Positions 9,974 to 19,965 of a DNA stretch of 64,000 nt are shown here, piece after piece (position 1 is the stretch's first letter; each line of letters starts with the position of its first letter). A program made the translations under genes and the position numbers. Source of the stretch: Agapetus fuscipes (taxonomy: Eukaryota > Arthropoda > Insecta > Trichoptera > Glossosomatidae); assembly GCA_951799405.1 (NCBI GenBank), contig OX637343.1, positions 14,982,524 to 15,046,523 on the forward strand, in the 5' to 3' direction. The notes beneath the pieces were generated by a model, which had not been told where the DNA came from, did no database searches, and saw nothing but the letters and a program-made list of their open reading frames with translations.

Positions 9974-10132
9974 CTGTGTGCCCTGTAGTGGTTCTTCAGC
10001 TTTGGTTTGGTGTCCAGATTCAGGTATTTCTTGTGGACAGCTTCATAGGCGGTCCACTCGATGTTCTTGAATCTGCTCCTGTCTCCTCTGGAACCATGGC
10101 TCAGTTCTCCATCTTGAGGCTCATTTGGGTTT
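9974..10132 (-). CDS. Nlg: neuroligin exon, end of cholinesterase-like domain
   Basis: 159-nt exon with acceptor TTGTCCAG and donor CACAG/GTAGCT. It begins with the Asn of GNPNEPQDGELSHGSRGDRS and continues KNIEWTAYEAVHKKYLNLD, then KLKNHYRAHR. NPNEP matches the G-N/D-P-N-x-P turn found in this fold. YLNLDTKPKLKNHYRA matches the YLHIGLKPRVKEHYRA block of vertebrate neuroligins. The split Arg codon joins correctly to the last exon. Confidence 0.94.
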
Positions 10133-10420
10133 CTGGACAAATGAAAAAAAATGTGATTAATGTTTTGGTTTGTCGGCAACAACAAATACATGCTCGCAAT
10201 CAGATAGGTCTGAATCTACAAGAACCTAAATTAGACCCATATTGACGAATTGGATCGAGAAGAGGTTCAACGCAGTAAAGACCAAGAACCATCTAAATAT
10301 AAAATACTGCACACTATAGCAGAGTAGACCCTCAGCAACATTGTTAGTTATAAATGTCATAATGGTACTGGAGAGATCACGTGGGTAGGATGAACAGTTG
10401 GAGAATCTCCGTTGTAAACG

Positions 10421-10757
10421 CAACGCAAACGCAACTAAGCTACACATATAGTGTAACTTCTTGCCGCGTTATCCCCGAAGGGGTCGCATGTGGCGAGTTG
10501 AACCTTTTTATTTTTAGAGGTAAGGTTTTTAAGGTCGGCCTTACGCCAACCACTTCAGTTGAAGTGGGGGTTTCCCAGCTCCCGAGAGGGCTGGTACTCA
10601 TTTCTTGTGAAGGCTGAGTAAGCCTTGCCGGTATTTTACTTCGGGGTTTGAAATAAGCACCGAAATGGGAAATCATTTCTGACACCCTCGGTGGGATTCG
10701 AACCCGAGCTCACGGCATGGAATGCAAGCACTCTACCAACTGAGCTATCGATCGAAC
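10421..10757 (-). repeat. SINE-C copy, full length
   Basis: The minus-strand head CGATAGCTCAGTTGGTAGAG and GGGTTCGAATCCCACC give clear A and B boxes. The body contains AGCCCTCTCGGGAGCTGG, a CACTTCAACTGAAGTG palindrome and CCTTCGGGGATAACGCGGCA. It ends GTAGCTTAGTTGCG in a GCGTT-repeat tail. Confidence 0.85.
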
Positions 10758-11570
10758 GGTTGTGACGAAAATATTGTACCACGTTAATTTTAATCAAACT
10801 TGCGGCTCTTTATTTTGCTCAATTTATTTTAAGATACGGTTCACATTTACAGAGTCGCTTTTGAATTGTTTAGTTCGACGGCTCAGATACAAGTCTCTGC
10901 AAAGCATCTCGGTCTCTATTTATAGGTGAAAATAGGAGCAATTCTCAAAAACATTGGGGACTGACACATGTGAGACTTTGCCAGAATATTTGAGCAAATA
11001 CTTACAAAATATCGAAAAAATACAAGTACAATTATTTAAGCACCTTCATACAGTGACACAGACACACTCACACCTACTAACACAGATACGGTGTTTCAAT
11101 TCCAAAGAGGACGATCCCCGTACGTCAATAGATCATTTTGGGCTGATGTCAGAAAGCTGAGGTCTTACAAGTATCCACAATGAAAAGCCTTAGCAAGTAG
11201 ACTTGACCACAAAACAGTTGGATTTTAAAAAAGGACAAAGCATTTGTACCTTGTACCTTTGTATTTTACCACAAGAAAGTGAGATCGGTATGAGTAATTT
11301 GAAGATGTGGAATATCACGTTACAAAGAACTGATGTAACATGAGTGCTTTTTTGTTTCAAGAAAGACTGTCGAACATTTCTAGAGATAAAAAAATCGAAT
11401 AAGGATCTTGAATTTCACAAACCGACAATATTGGTGGTGTATTGAACGCGGGCTGGCATTTGTTTTTTCAGTGGAAATATTTTCCTCTGAATAAAAATAT
11501 AAGATAAAGTAAATTTTAAGAAAGGGATGTTTGAAAAAAAAATGGATGTAAAACAAGTGAAAGAATCTAA
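10758..11570. other. intronic sequence, nothing recognised
   Basis: No repeat family, splice-linked ORF or RNA signature was seen. Confidence 0.4.
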
Positions 11571-11802
11571 CGGAGCTATTCTTAGACATTTTAGTCGCTC
11601 GTTGAGCCCACGCTTTGACAAACTAATAATGCATTTGTATGATGACCTGTCAATCCAAGATGGCCGCAAATGAACAGCTGATTATTCTTCAAACAAATAT
11701 TACTAAAATTCGGGAGGTGGCTATGAAACTTTCAGCAAAGGCATCATTAGTTTGTCAAAACTTGGGCTCAACGGGCGACTAAAATGTCTAAGAATAGCCC
11801 CG
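11571..11802. mobile_element. MITE with long inverted repeats and TAA duplication, 232 bp
   Basis: Arms of about 60 bp begin CGGAGCTATTCTTAGACATT on the left and, in reverse, CGGGGCTATTCTTAGACATT on the right. TAA flanks both ends (11568-11570 and 11803-11805). A TWA duplication suggests PIF/Harbinger. Confidence 0.85.
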
Positions 11803-11891
11803 TAATTGTTTGCAGATATGAAACTTACAACATTAAGGGAATATTGTTACAGTAAAAGTTACAGATATTGTTATCTATATAAAATATAATG

Positions 11892-12065
11892 CGTTGCAAA
11901 GATATATTAACATATCAGATTCATATTTAATGCATGCAGATACGTTTAAGTTCCCGCTGCATCTGTACTTATCCAAATAAAAACACAAACTTGAAATAAA
12001 CATAAACCCTGAGACTTTTACCAACATTTCCTGAAAAAAGGGGTGGCATCGGCAAAGTAAACCAC
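11892..12065 (-). repeat. Tail-B partial copy
   Basis: Runs from GTTGCAAAGATATATTAAC to GGCATCGGCAAAGTAAACCA in reverse. It lacks the TTCCTTGAC start. Confidence 0.7.
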
Positions 12066-12189
12066 AAGAACACATACGTTAAATTGCATTTGTTTGTTTC
12101 AAATGTACTCGTACCTTCAATCAGAAAATATGTCAATATAAATTATAAAATACTTATAAATATTTAAAAACTGAAATGGTAAAACAAGG

Positions 12190-12659
12190 TTTTAATTCTA
12201 AGGTATATTAACATTTCAGATTCATATTTAATGCATGCCCACAAACAGACATGTGTAAGTTCATACTAACAAATGCTTCATGATCATATAAATAATAATT
12301 TTACAACTAAGTATTTTATATATTTTTTAGTGTTGATCTGTTAACACAGTGAAAGTCCATTTTTATAAATATTTAAAAATTGAAATGGTAAAACAAGGTT
12401 TTAATTCACTTTATTCTTTTTGTTTTTACTCAAAATAAAGTGAATTAAAACCATGTTTTACCATTTCAATTTTTAAATATTTATAAAAATGGACTTTCAC
12501 TGTGTTAACAGATCAACACTAAAAAATATATAAAATACTTAGTTGTAAAATTATTATTTATATGATCATGAAGCATTTGTTAGTATGAACTTACACATGT
12601 CTGTTTGTGGGCATGCATTAAATATGAATCTGAAATGTTAATATACCTTAGAATTAAAA
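12190..12659. repeat. 226-bp near-perfect hairpin
   Basis: The arms at 12190-12415 and 12434-12659 have equal length and are reverse complements with about one mismatch (AAGGTTTT against ATGGTTTT). The loop is 18 nt. Each arm contains the 3' half of a Tail-B copy (CATGCCCACAAACAGACATG) and about 110 bp of other AT-rich DNA. An intronic transcript of this would fold into long double-stranded RNA. Confidence 0.95.
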
Positions 12660-13339
12660 TTATAGATTACAGATTACATAGTGAAAAATATAATAAAGGT
12701 GATATCAACCAGAATTCAAAAACATAATATTTTAAATGAAAAATCTTCATTAAAATGCTCGGTTCAAAAATTAAATCAATTAATTCTTTTAAAACTACAA
12801 TTCTTTTTTGCGAGATCCGGCATTCGTTGGCCGTGCCAGAAAAACAGTTTTTTTTCCATCTAGGCCTCTTAAATACTCTATCTACGTTTAAACTGAGCCA
12901 TCGCGTTTGTTACATATATAAAATTGAACCTCTGGAGAGCGTTTTGGTTTAGATATATTTTTGGTGAAACGCTAGCGTCGAGTTTGAATGTTTTTTTTTT
13001 ACTCATGCTACGGTTTCAGCAATTGAATTTTTCAACGAACCGAATTTAATGGGATATTAATGAGACGACCCCTTCTCTCCATGGAGGGCTTAGCATGTTT
13101 AACTGCTGGTGCTACTCGTTTTTGGTTCAAATATTTATCATCCGATGGAAAGGGTTTGCGATTTGACCGACTTTAAATGAAATGCTGTGTCTACGTTTTG
13201 TGTGTGTGTTTTTAAACGTGAAAATTTTATCGTTTTGTTTGGATTAAAAGACTACAGTTGTATAAATAACAATTAATTATTTATATTAAATTGTAACTAG
13301 AAGTACGGTCGTTTTAGATTAAAAATTAAATTAAAATTA
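12660..13339. other. AT-rich intronic sequence
   Basis: A decayed dispersed motif (CTGGAGAGCGTTTTGGTTTAG at about 12932) also occurs near 22.1, 30.2 and 35.2 kb. Nothing else was recognised. Confidence 0.4.
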
Positions 13340-13641
13340 AATTAGGATGATTTATTTGGTGAGCGCTGTTTTTGTGCGTATCCCACCTCAAGAGCCCTCT
13401 GCGAGCTTGGTCGTCGCTATAGAAAGCGCCGATTCTCAAGCAAGACCCAGTTGCTGCAAGGCTGGATGGATCTTTTGATGACCGGTCTTTGGTTTAAAGG
13501 TTAATGAATTTTTCATCCCAGCGAAGAGCCAATATGAAAATATAAATATAATTGGTATATTTTTTGTGCTCCGCCGGGATTCGAACCCACAACCTTCCGA
13601 AGTCCGAGTCTGAAGTGCTACCACTGGACTACGGACCGGTC
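13340..13641 (-). repeat. SINE-A, tail type 2
   Basis: Complete copy in reverse. The head ends GACCGGTCCGTAGTCCAGTG on the minus strand, with B box GGGTTCGAATCCCGG, and the tail has GAGGTGGGATACGCACAAAA. Confidence 0.85.
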
Positions 13642-14105
13642 GTACATGTGTTCAAATCAAAATTAACTCTAGAATTAATCAAAATTTTCAGTTATTGAAC
13701 AAACTCGAGATCAAAAATAAAAAAAGAGATTTGACATTATACTCAGGAGCGTGCATAGAGTATAGGCAAATATATTTCAGAATAAATATTTCCTTCCATT
13801 CCTTTAAAATAACTCATTTGAAATTGACCGAAGAAAGATAACAATGGCTCGAATCGAATTTAAATTTTTAATTTAAATCAAAATTATGTAAGACTAAAAA
13901 AAAATCTTGTCATGATCGACGAATCGAAAACGTTTGTGATTTTTAATTTAAATTAAATTAAAGAAAAATTTAAAAAAGTTAAATAAAAAAAAAAAAAGGA
14001 TGAAAAGAAAAGATTGTTGATGTATTAAGTTTAATAGAAATCAACCAATATGAATTTTCACAAACCATACAAAATACAAAAGCATGTACCTTTTTATTTG
14101 GAACA
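13642..14105. other. AT-rich intronic sequence, nothing recognised
   Basis: Long A/T runs; no element ends or coding signal seen. Confidence 0.4.
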
Positions 14106-14182
14106 ACGATCAGCTGTTCAGGCACAGACATGTCTTATTCCGTCCTATCTTCGAATAGGTATGGTAAGATTTATCTACGGTC

Positions 14183-14345
14183 GTAATTCTTACCTATAGA
14201 GTACCGGTAATATTTGTATGAAGAACAATCAGCTGTTCCCTTGCGGCCATCTTGGATTGACTTTTTTTTGACTTGGATTGGAAATATTACCGATATTCGG
14301 TAGGTAAGAATTACCGTGGTGATGAGACTTCCAGTCCTGGACACC
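14183..14345. mobile_element. fold-back element (family M11)
   Basis: GTAATTCTTACCTATAGAGT at 14183 is the approximate reverse of GGTAGGTAAGAATTACCG near 14300. The segment CAGCTGTTCCCTTGCGGCCA and the right half GGTGATGAGACTTCCAG recur at 57625-57740. Part of it is also at 11645-11700. Confidence 0.55.
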
Positions 14346-14430
14346 TCTAGCGGGATGCCGGTTGGATACAAATATGAGTCCAAGAAATTTAGATTTAGTA
14401 TTCGTCCATGTGCTAGCCCTTGCTTTAAAT

Positions 14431-14645
14431 TTAAATCTAAATCTTAATCTAAGCTGCAAATATATGTATCATTTGAGATTCATATTAAATGCATTCCCAC
14501 AAGCAGACACGCATAAATTCGCACTCACACATGCGGCATGTGGACCTACAGTATAAAAAAACACAATCTCAAATGAACATAAGCCCTGCAACACTTGCCA
14601 ACTTTCCTGAAACAGGGGTGACATTGGCAAAGTGAACCAATTTAA
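14431..14645 (-). repeat. Tail-B copy
   Basis: AAATCTAAATCTTAATCTAAGCTGCAAA marks the tail in reverse. The copy ends in the GTGACATTGGCAAAGTGAAC block and lacks the outermost start. Confidence 0.75.
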
Positions 14646-15224
14646 GCAAATAAACAATTTTCATATCTTTGAATCAAAGGTAAGATTTGATTAGATTAGT
14701 TTATATTACCCGTCGTTGTATTTACCCAAATTACCCGATTCATTTCATCTCGCCCGTTCCATTGCGACTTCAACAAAGCCATAAATGTCAAAATGTTACG
14801 ATCCCGCCGGCTGCAAATGAACAGGCCAGAAAATCTCCTCACGGAATCTCTTTGTAACAAACACCCCCCCGAAAACAAGATCGGGGGGGTCGGGGGTAGT
14901 TTGTTTGTTTCCACCCCCCCTCCTCTCCTTGGGGGTTGCCTTAGAAAGAGCTAGGCTTTGTCGCTAATAAGGCCACGCGGTCAATTGAAGGCGAATCTAA
15001 ACAACGCTTGTTACAATGGCTTGTTCGCGGAGAGCACGTTTGTTTGCTTGTTTTAATGTTTGTTTATGTGAACAATGATATTAACTGCACACTTGAGTTT
15101 TGAAGTACACTGAAGAAAGTTGTAATATCATGTAACATTTGGTATACAAGTGTATATTATAAATACATTACATTTTCATTGTAGTGTATTAATTTTAAGA
15201 TAGGATATACAAGCGTAGGATAGT
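14646..15224. other. intronic sequence with C/G homopolymer cluster
   Basis: 14863-14935 holds CACCCCCCCG, GATCGGGGGGGTCGGGGG, CCACCCCCCC and TTGGGGG. Several G-runs on each strand could form a G-quadruplex or a G/C hairpin. The rest is unrecognised. Confidence 0.5.
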
Positions 15225-15275
15225 TTCTTGACTTATAGGTTGGGATGAGGCTGACCACCTATACTCTAAAAATGA
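15225..15275 (+). repeat. Tail-B 5' fragment
   Basis: TTCTTGACTTATAGGTTGGG followed by CTGACCACCTATACTCTAAA, then unrelated sequence. Confidence 0.6.
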
Positions 15276-15497
15276 GAGTTGAGAAATCCACACTCCAAAC
15301 TAGGTGACTGTCGTAAGGCCATCTCTCTTATCTGTGAAAATAAATAGTACCACCTGCCACTTTGCATGTTAGAAATATCATCTTTGTAATATTTTTTAGA
15401 ACATTAACAATTAAAAATACATTCTTGTGACATCAGTGCGTGATGGTAGTCAGCCAAGGTGCGAGCCGAATGACAGCGAAAGTAGTCGTGTACTTTC

Positions 15498-15529
15498 GGC
15501 ATTACCCGAAGCAGACTTCGGGTAATGCC
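15498..15529. repeat. perfect 14-bp hairpin
   Basis: GGCATTACCCGAAG, 4-nt loop CAGA, then CTTCGGGTAATGCC. It lies just before the SINE-C body, where other copies have their tRNA-like head. Confidence 0.8.
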
Positions 15530-15539
15530 TAGAGCAAGG

Positions 15540-15731
15540 GTTCAATCTCAAGGCTTACTCAGCTTTCACAAGAAATGAGAACCAGCCCCCCTCGGGAGCT
15601 GGAAAACCCCCACTTCAACTGAAAGTGGTTGGTGTGAGGCCGGCCCCCTTACTTGTAAAAATCAATAGGTACCTTCGGGGATAACGCAGGCAGAAAATTA
15701 CGCTGTATGTGTAGCTTAGTTTCGTTGGTTC
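15540..15731 (+). repeat. SINE-C copy ending beside a splice donor
   Basis: Body from AAGGCTTACTCAGCTTTCAC to GTAGCTTAGTTTCG. The tRNA-like head is replaced by other sequence. Its end is about ten bases from the GT donor (15740-15741) of the neuroligin exon. Confidence 0.8.
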
Positions 15732-15741
15732 AATTTCTTAC

Positions 15742-15896
15742 CCAGTCCTAGCAAAGTTGCTCCAGTAGAGGATGGTGGCTTCGGACAGTAGAGCCTCCCC
15801 CTTGGTGTAGTTCCTGGAGAAGTGCGCGAGCCCCCCAGCGGCAAGCGGGGCGCCAAACAGGTACGGTAACTCTTCGCCATGCACACAGCCTTGGCG
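15742..15896 (-). CDS. Nlg: neuroligin exon with retained His of the esterase fold
   Basis: 155-nt exon with acceptor TTGTTTCAG and donor ACTGG/GTAAGA. It reads RQGCVHGEELPYLFGAPLAA and ends ILYWSNFARTG. The HGEELPYLFG motif carries the His that occupies the catalytic-triad position in cholinesterases. Neuroligins keep it but lack the nucleophile Ser, which would lie outside this window. A SINE-C copy ends about ten bases inside the intron after the donor. Confidence 0.93.
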
Positions 15897-15984
15897 CTGA
15901 AACAAGGAGAGAAACATATCTGTTAATTTAGAGAAGTATTAGAAACTGTCACGAGAGTATGGTAGTATTAGTGAATACGTGATC

Positions 15985-16555
15985 CTAATCAGAAAGAATG
16001 AATGATCATAGACTGACAAAGTATGATGCTGGAGTGAAGTTTTCCGGGATCTGTTGCCGTGGTCTATGGGAGCTGGAGCTTCCGGACGTTTCGAGAACTG
16101 CATCACAGTTCTCATCAAGATCATCATCATTATACTTCACGCTGAAGAAGCCCATCGTAGAAATGGGCGAAACGTCCGGAAGCTCCAGCTCCCACAGACC
16201 ACGGCAACAGATCCCGGAAAACTTCACTCCAGCATCATCAGCCAGCCGTGTAAGCCTAAAACTCTGACAAAGTATGTATACAAAGAAAGTGTGAGAGGAA
16301 AAAGAGGGAAGGGACGGCCGAGAAAAGTATGGAGTGATCAGATTGAGGAGATTGTGAAAGAATGGGATATAAAAAGTGAGCGTAAAAGAATAAAATGCAT
16401 GAAAAATGATGATATGAAGAAATGATGATGTGATGGATATGAAGGAATTGAAAGAGGTATGTCAGGATAGGAAAAAATGAGAGCAACTCTGCAGAGGCTC
16501 TGGCCACCCCTAGCGGAATGGCGACAGAGTTACAGTTACGGTACAGTTACAGTAG
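15985..16555 (+). mobile_element. LINE 3' fragment with GRPRKVW tail, interrupted by FB-R
   Basis: The coding remnant reads LTKYV, then after the insert YKESVRGKRGKGRPRKVWSD and EEIVKEWDIKSERKR, with frameshifts after CMKN. It ends in GCGACAGAGTTACAGTTAC and a CAGTTA-repeat, the 3' tail. Better copies of the same end are at 38101-38384 and 40203-40490 in reverse. Confidence 0.75.
16025..16263 (+). mobile_element. FB-R fold-back retroposon, copy 1
   Basis: Flanked by the 12-bp duplication TGACAAAGTATG (16013-16024 and 16264-16275), which restores the LINE frame when removed. Arms of about 68 bp start ATGCTGGAGTGAAGTTTTCC. The centre (16142-16173) has CTGAAGA, A, stem GCCCAT/ATGGGC, GAAAC. The 3' end is AGCCGTGTAAGCCTAAAACT. 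Confidence 0.9.
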
Positions 16556-16579
16556 CCACGCTGGTGAAACAACGCTCTG

Positions 16580-16810
16580 GTATGAAACCCTCCAGTATGT
16601 TCGAGAAATCGAGAAAAGCCGAGAAATGTCCGTATGAACGTATATATTATATATATGAGCCGCAATTATGTGCAGGCTAGAGTTGATTGAAACATTGAGC
16701 CGTGAAGAGCTAGAAAAGTGATCAATACACTGTAAACCAGCATGGTCTGCAAAAAATCTAAAAAAAAACAAAAATTGCGGTTGATTAAAAGAACCCAAAT
16801 AAAATAATTA
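16580..16810 (+). mobile_element. LTR fragment (solo-LTR family, diverged)
   Basis: Resembles the 3' part of the LTRs at 36010-36143 and 21300-21500. It shares ATTGAGCCGTGAAG-type sequence, GTGATCAATACACTGTAAAC, and TTGATTAAAAGAACCCAAAT at the end. Confidence 0.5.
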
Positions 16811-16865
16811 CAATACCCTAATCAGGTTCAAGGTCAGAATGGGCATATTTTCGTTGTCATCATTA

Positions 16866-16972
16866 CATGACTTATACGTTGGTATGAGGCTGACCACCCA
16901 TACTGTAAAAAAATATTTCACTTTGCCAATGTCATCCATATTTCAGGGAAGGTCGGTAAGAGTTGTCTTTGG
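16866..16972 (+). repeat. Tail-B 5' half
   Basis: TTATACGTTGGTATGAGGCT to AAGGTCGGTAAGAGTTGT, then unrelated DNA. Confidence 0.7.
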
Positions 16973-17442
16973 CTCTGTACAATTCATATGTTAATGATAT
17001 TATTTTTTCTGAATGAAACATCATCTAAAAATTGTATTCTACGCTGAGAACCGTAGAATACAAATGAATTGGTCGCTCTTATTGGTGGACTAGGTTCTCT
17101 TCTAAGCGGATTAAGGAACATGCTCTGAACAAAATCACGTAATCCGCAGATACGTAGATTGGAAAAATGATGTGTTGTTTTATATTGCAATATGTTGTTC
17201 TTTTCCTGTCGAATATTAGACCAAGACTTGTTGTTAACTTGTACCTTATTATAATAAAAAATACTGCATCATCAAGAACTGTCTTTGTTTGCAATCTCTC
17301 TCTAACCTCGAAGACGGATGAAGTTAAATTGTGACATCATCCCCAGTCTCTAATAAAATAATTTTACGATTTTGCTGGGGTTGTCTTTTAATTAAAAATA
17401 ATTATTAATTTAAAAAAATTTACTTTACGCGGCTTGGTTCAC
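16973..17442. other. intronic sequence, nothing recognised
   Basis: No repeat or coding signature seen. Confidence 0.4.
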
Positions 17443-17692
17443 TATCTATAATCTATAATCTAAGTTGCAAGGATATATTCATTCAAAGCTCTCAGATGTA
17501 TGCCCACAAACAAACACGTGTAGTTCGCGCTTACAAATGCTGATTGTGTACTTACAAATAAAATCCAAACTCAAATAAACATAAGCCCTGCAACTCTTGC
17601 CGACATTCCCTGAAACAGGGTGACATTGGCAAAGTGAACCATTTTTTACAGTATGGGTGGTCAGCCTCATACCAACCTATAAGTCAAGGAAT
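17443..17692 (-). repeat. Tail-B full copy
   Basis: AATCTATAATCTATAATC tail through to CCAACCTATAAGTCAAGGAA in reverse. It is very similar to the copies at 20974 and 21669. Confidence 0.85.
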
Positions 17693-17864
17693 GAAAATTC
17701 ACAATTTACAATAATTTATAATCTCTGCGTTTAAAATATTCACGTCCAAATGTTGGACGCATTTCACTTTCTGATGCCATTTGCAGTCCGTATTTATAGG
17801 TAGAAAAATGGTCATTCTTGCATATTCCAGATCATTCGATTTCTCGCTCATACCATACGTCGGG

Positions 17865-18120
17865 GTTATAGCCGCGGGGGCCAAGAGGGCTGATCTTTCT
17901 AGCGTGTTTCGAATGGAACAACGCTGGTTCGATCCCCGCTTGGGTCACTTGACTTTAACTTTGACCCTGGTTCAACAGATGTTATTGGGTAATTATTATT
18001 TAATAATTCATTAATAATAAACAATAATTAATTATTAAATGATGATATTAATACCTGTTTCTGGCCAGGCATAATAGGTTGGTGAATTGCATTCCTCTTC
18101 ACAAATCTATTTAAAAAAAA
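17865..18120 (+). repeat. SINE-D copy
   Basis: The head GGCCAAGAGGGCTGATCTTT with B box CTGGTTCGATCCCCGC is tRNA-like. The body has TTTGACCCTGGTTCAACAGA, an AT palindrome and CCTGTTTCTGGCCAGGCATA, and ends TTCCTCTTCACAAATC before a long A run (18113-18134). Confidence 0.7.
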
Positions 18121-18174
18121 AAAAAAAAAAAAATACCAAACCGCCGTCCTATGAACCTTACCACTTATAAACAT

Positions 18175-18295
18175 ACATCATGTTAGAGAGCTGGAGGCAC
18201 ACATTTGCACAAGCGCTTTGAAGTACTACATCACGATACGGCGCTATAAAGAAATCATCAACTCATCATCATCACAATCATACTAGAGCCAGATT
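18175..18295 (+). mobile_element. CR1/L2-like LINE 3' end
   Basis: ACAAGCGCTTTGAAGTAC, CACGATACGGCGCTATAAAG, then an ATCATCATC-type tail. The GGCGCTATAAAG end is shared with 42520, 48660 and 32390. Confidence 0.6.
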
Positions 18296-18666
18296 GTTCT
18301 ACACACTAGCGTACATGTTCAGGCGCGCGTGGGTACTTCAAATCCTGCGTTCGAAATAATGAGAATAAAAACAAGAAGAAGAAAATGGCAAAAAATAAAC
18401 TAGTCTCTGTAAAACTGTTGTCATCTTAAAAATCTGTTCGGTGCTGTAAGTTCATTAGGAGCTTAAATTACGTTTTAATAGAATTTTTATTAAGTGCTAA
18501 AATTGCAAGTGATGACAGAATATTATAATGATATTAAGGGGGGGGGGGTCGTTACGCTCGAGAAACAGGGCTGGAGCGAGGCGGATAGGGATCGCTGGAG
18601 CAGACAAGAAAACATTACAAGTAAGAAAGTGACTACACAGATGCCTCAGCTTTCGAACCTCGTACT
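18296..18666. other. intronic sequence, nothing recognised
   Basis: Contains a run of nine or more G near 18539 and little else of note. Confidence 0.35.
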
Positions 18667-18985
18667 TGGACCGGTCCGTAGTCCGTAGTGGCAACACTTC
18701 GGACTCGTAAATGGAAGGTTGTGGATTCGGATCCCGGCGGAGCACAAAAGTATACCATTTATATTTCGAATGTGCTCTTCGCTGGGTTGAAAAATTCATA
18801 AACCTTTCCCAGTGACCGGTCACCAAAGGTCCATCCAGCCTTACAGCAACTGGATCTTGTTTGAGTATTGGCGCTTTGTAGCGACGACCAAGCTCGTACC
18901 CCTCTGCGGCACTACAACAAGTGTCATAGACCCCTAGAGTCTTTAGAATCTAGGGAGTCTCCCGCACAGGATTTCTTAAAAAAAA
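18667..18985 (+). repeat. SINE-A, tail type 1
   Basis: The head has a small internal repeat (GTCCGTAGTCCGTAGTGG). The tail CCTCTGCGGCACTACAACAA is complete and ends in a 15-base A run. Confidence 0.85.
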
Positions 18986-18989
18986 AAAA

Positions 18990-19407
18990 AAAACTTGATA
19001 CACTAATAGAATCTCTACATAAATAAATAGTGTTCAGGATTCTGGTGGTAGCTGGTCTCAATAGCAAATCATCCGTTTTGAATTTATTGAATGTTGGGAT
19101 TCTGTCTTAATGCTTTCAAATGTGTTCTAAAATCTACGTTCATAGTTGGAAGTTAGAGAAATTCGAGAGAAAGACAGTTCCTCATGATGCAGCACTTTAA
19201 TATCAATAAAATACAAGTTTACAGCGAAAGACTTGGTCTAATATTATTCGATAAGAAAATAACAAAATTACAGTTAGAATTTAGCTTAAATACTATCCAA
19301 AAGTCAACTGACATATTAATGTGATAAAACAAAATCAATGTTCAAGTCTAGAATAAATATTTTCTCTACCATCATTGAAGGTTTTTTTTTTGAACTGAAC
19401 TATCGAC
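18990..19407. other. AT-rich intronic sequence
   Basis: Nothing recognised. Confidence 0.35.
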
Positions 19408-19647
19408 CGGACTTTTTACGAGCTTGATTGTCGCCACAAAGCGCTAATTATCAAGCAAGACCCAGTTGCTGTTAGGCTGGATGAACCTTTGGTGACTGAT
19501 CTTTGGTAAAGGCTTATGAATTGTTCAAACCAGCGAAGAGCATATCTGAAAATATAAAACGGTATATTTTTTAAGCTTCGCCGGGATTCAAACTCACAAC
19601 CTTCTATTTACGAGTCCAAAGTGTTACCTCTGAACTACGGAGCGCTG
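19408..19647 (-). repeat. SINE-A, head and body
   Basis: Runs in reverse from CGAGCTTG (body end) to the head CTCCGTAGTTCAGAGGTAAC. No tail of either type is preserved. Confidence 0.75.
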
Positions 19648-19721
19648 CAATTCAAAATTAAGGCTTTGTTAAAACATATATTGTGTAAATACACATTTTC
19701 TACATTATTAAGTATAGATGA

Positions 19722-19965
19722 AATCTCTAATCTAATTTAATCTAAGTTGCATAAAAATATAAGTTACATTTGAGATTCACAGTACATGCATTTTCACAAA
19801 ACAGACATGCTTAAGTTCGCGCTTACACATGCATGTAATTCTACAATATAACAACCCGAATCTCAAATGGACATACACCCTGCAACTCTTGCCGACCTTC
19901 CCTGACACAGGGGTGACATTCGCAAAGTGAACCATTTTCTACAGCATGGGAGGTCAGCCGCATAC
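19722..19965 (-). repeat. Tail-B copy
   Basis: Tail TCTAATCTAATTTAATCTAAG; it stops at GGTCAGCCGCATAC without the final start bases. Confidence 0.8.

Noticed and set aside
14458..14650. Conserved ORFs repeated in many places (MRLTTHTVKNGSLCQCHP type)
   Set aside because: They are translations of Tail-B copies; stops and frameshifts differ by copy.
16006..16267. Overlapping ORFs on both strands reading VKFSGICCRGLWELELPDVS
   Set aside because: They are translations of the two complementary arms of FB-R, which explains the same peptide on both strands.
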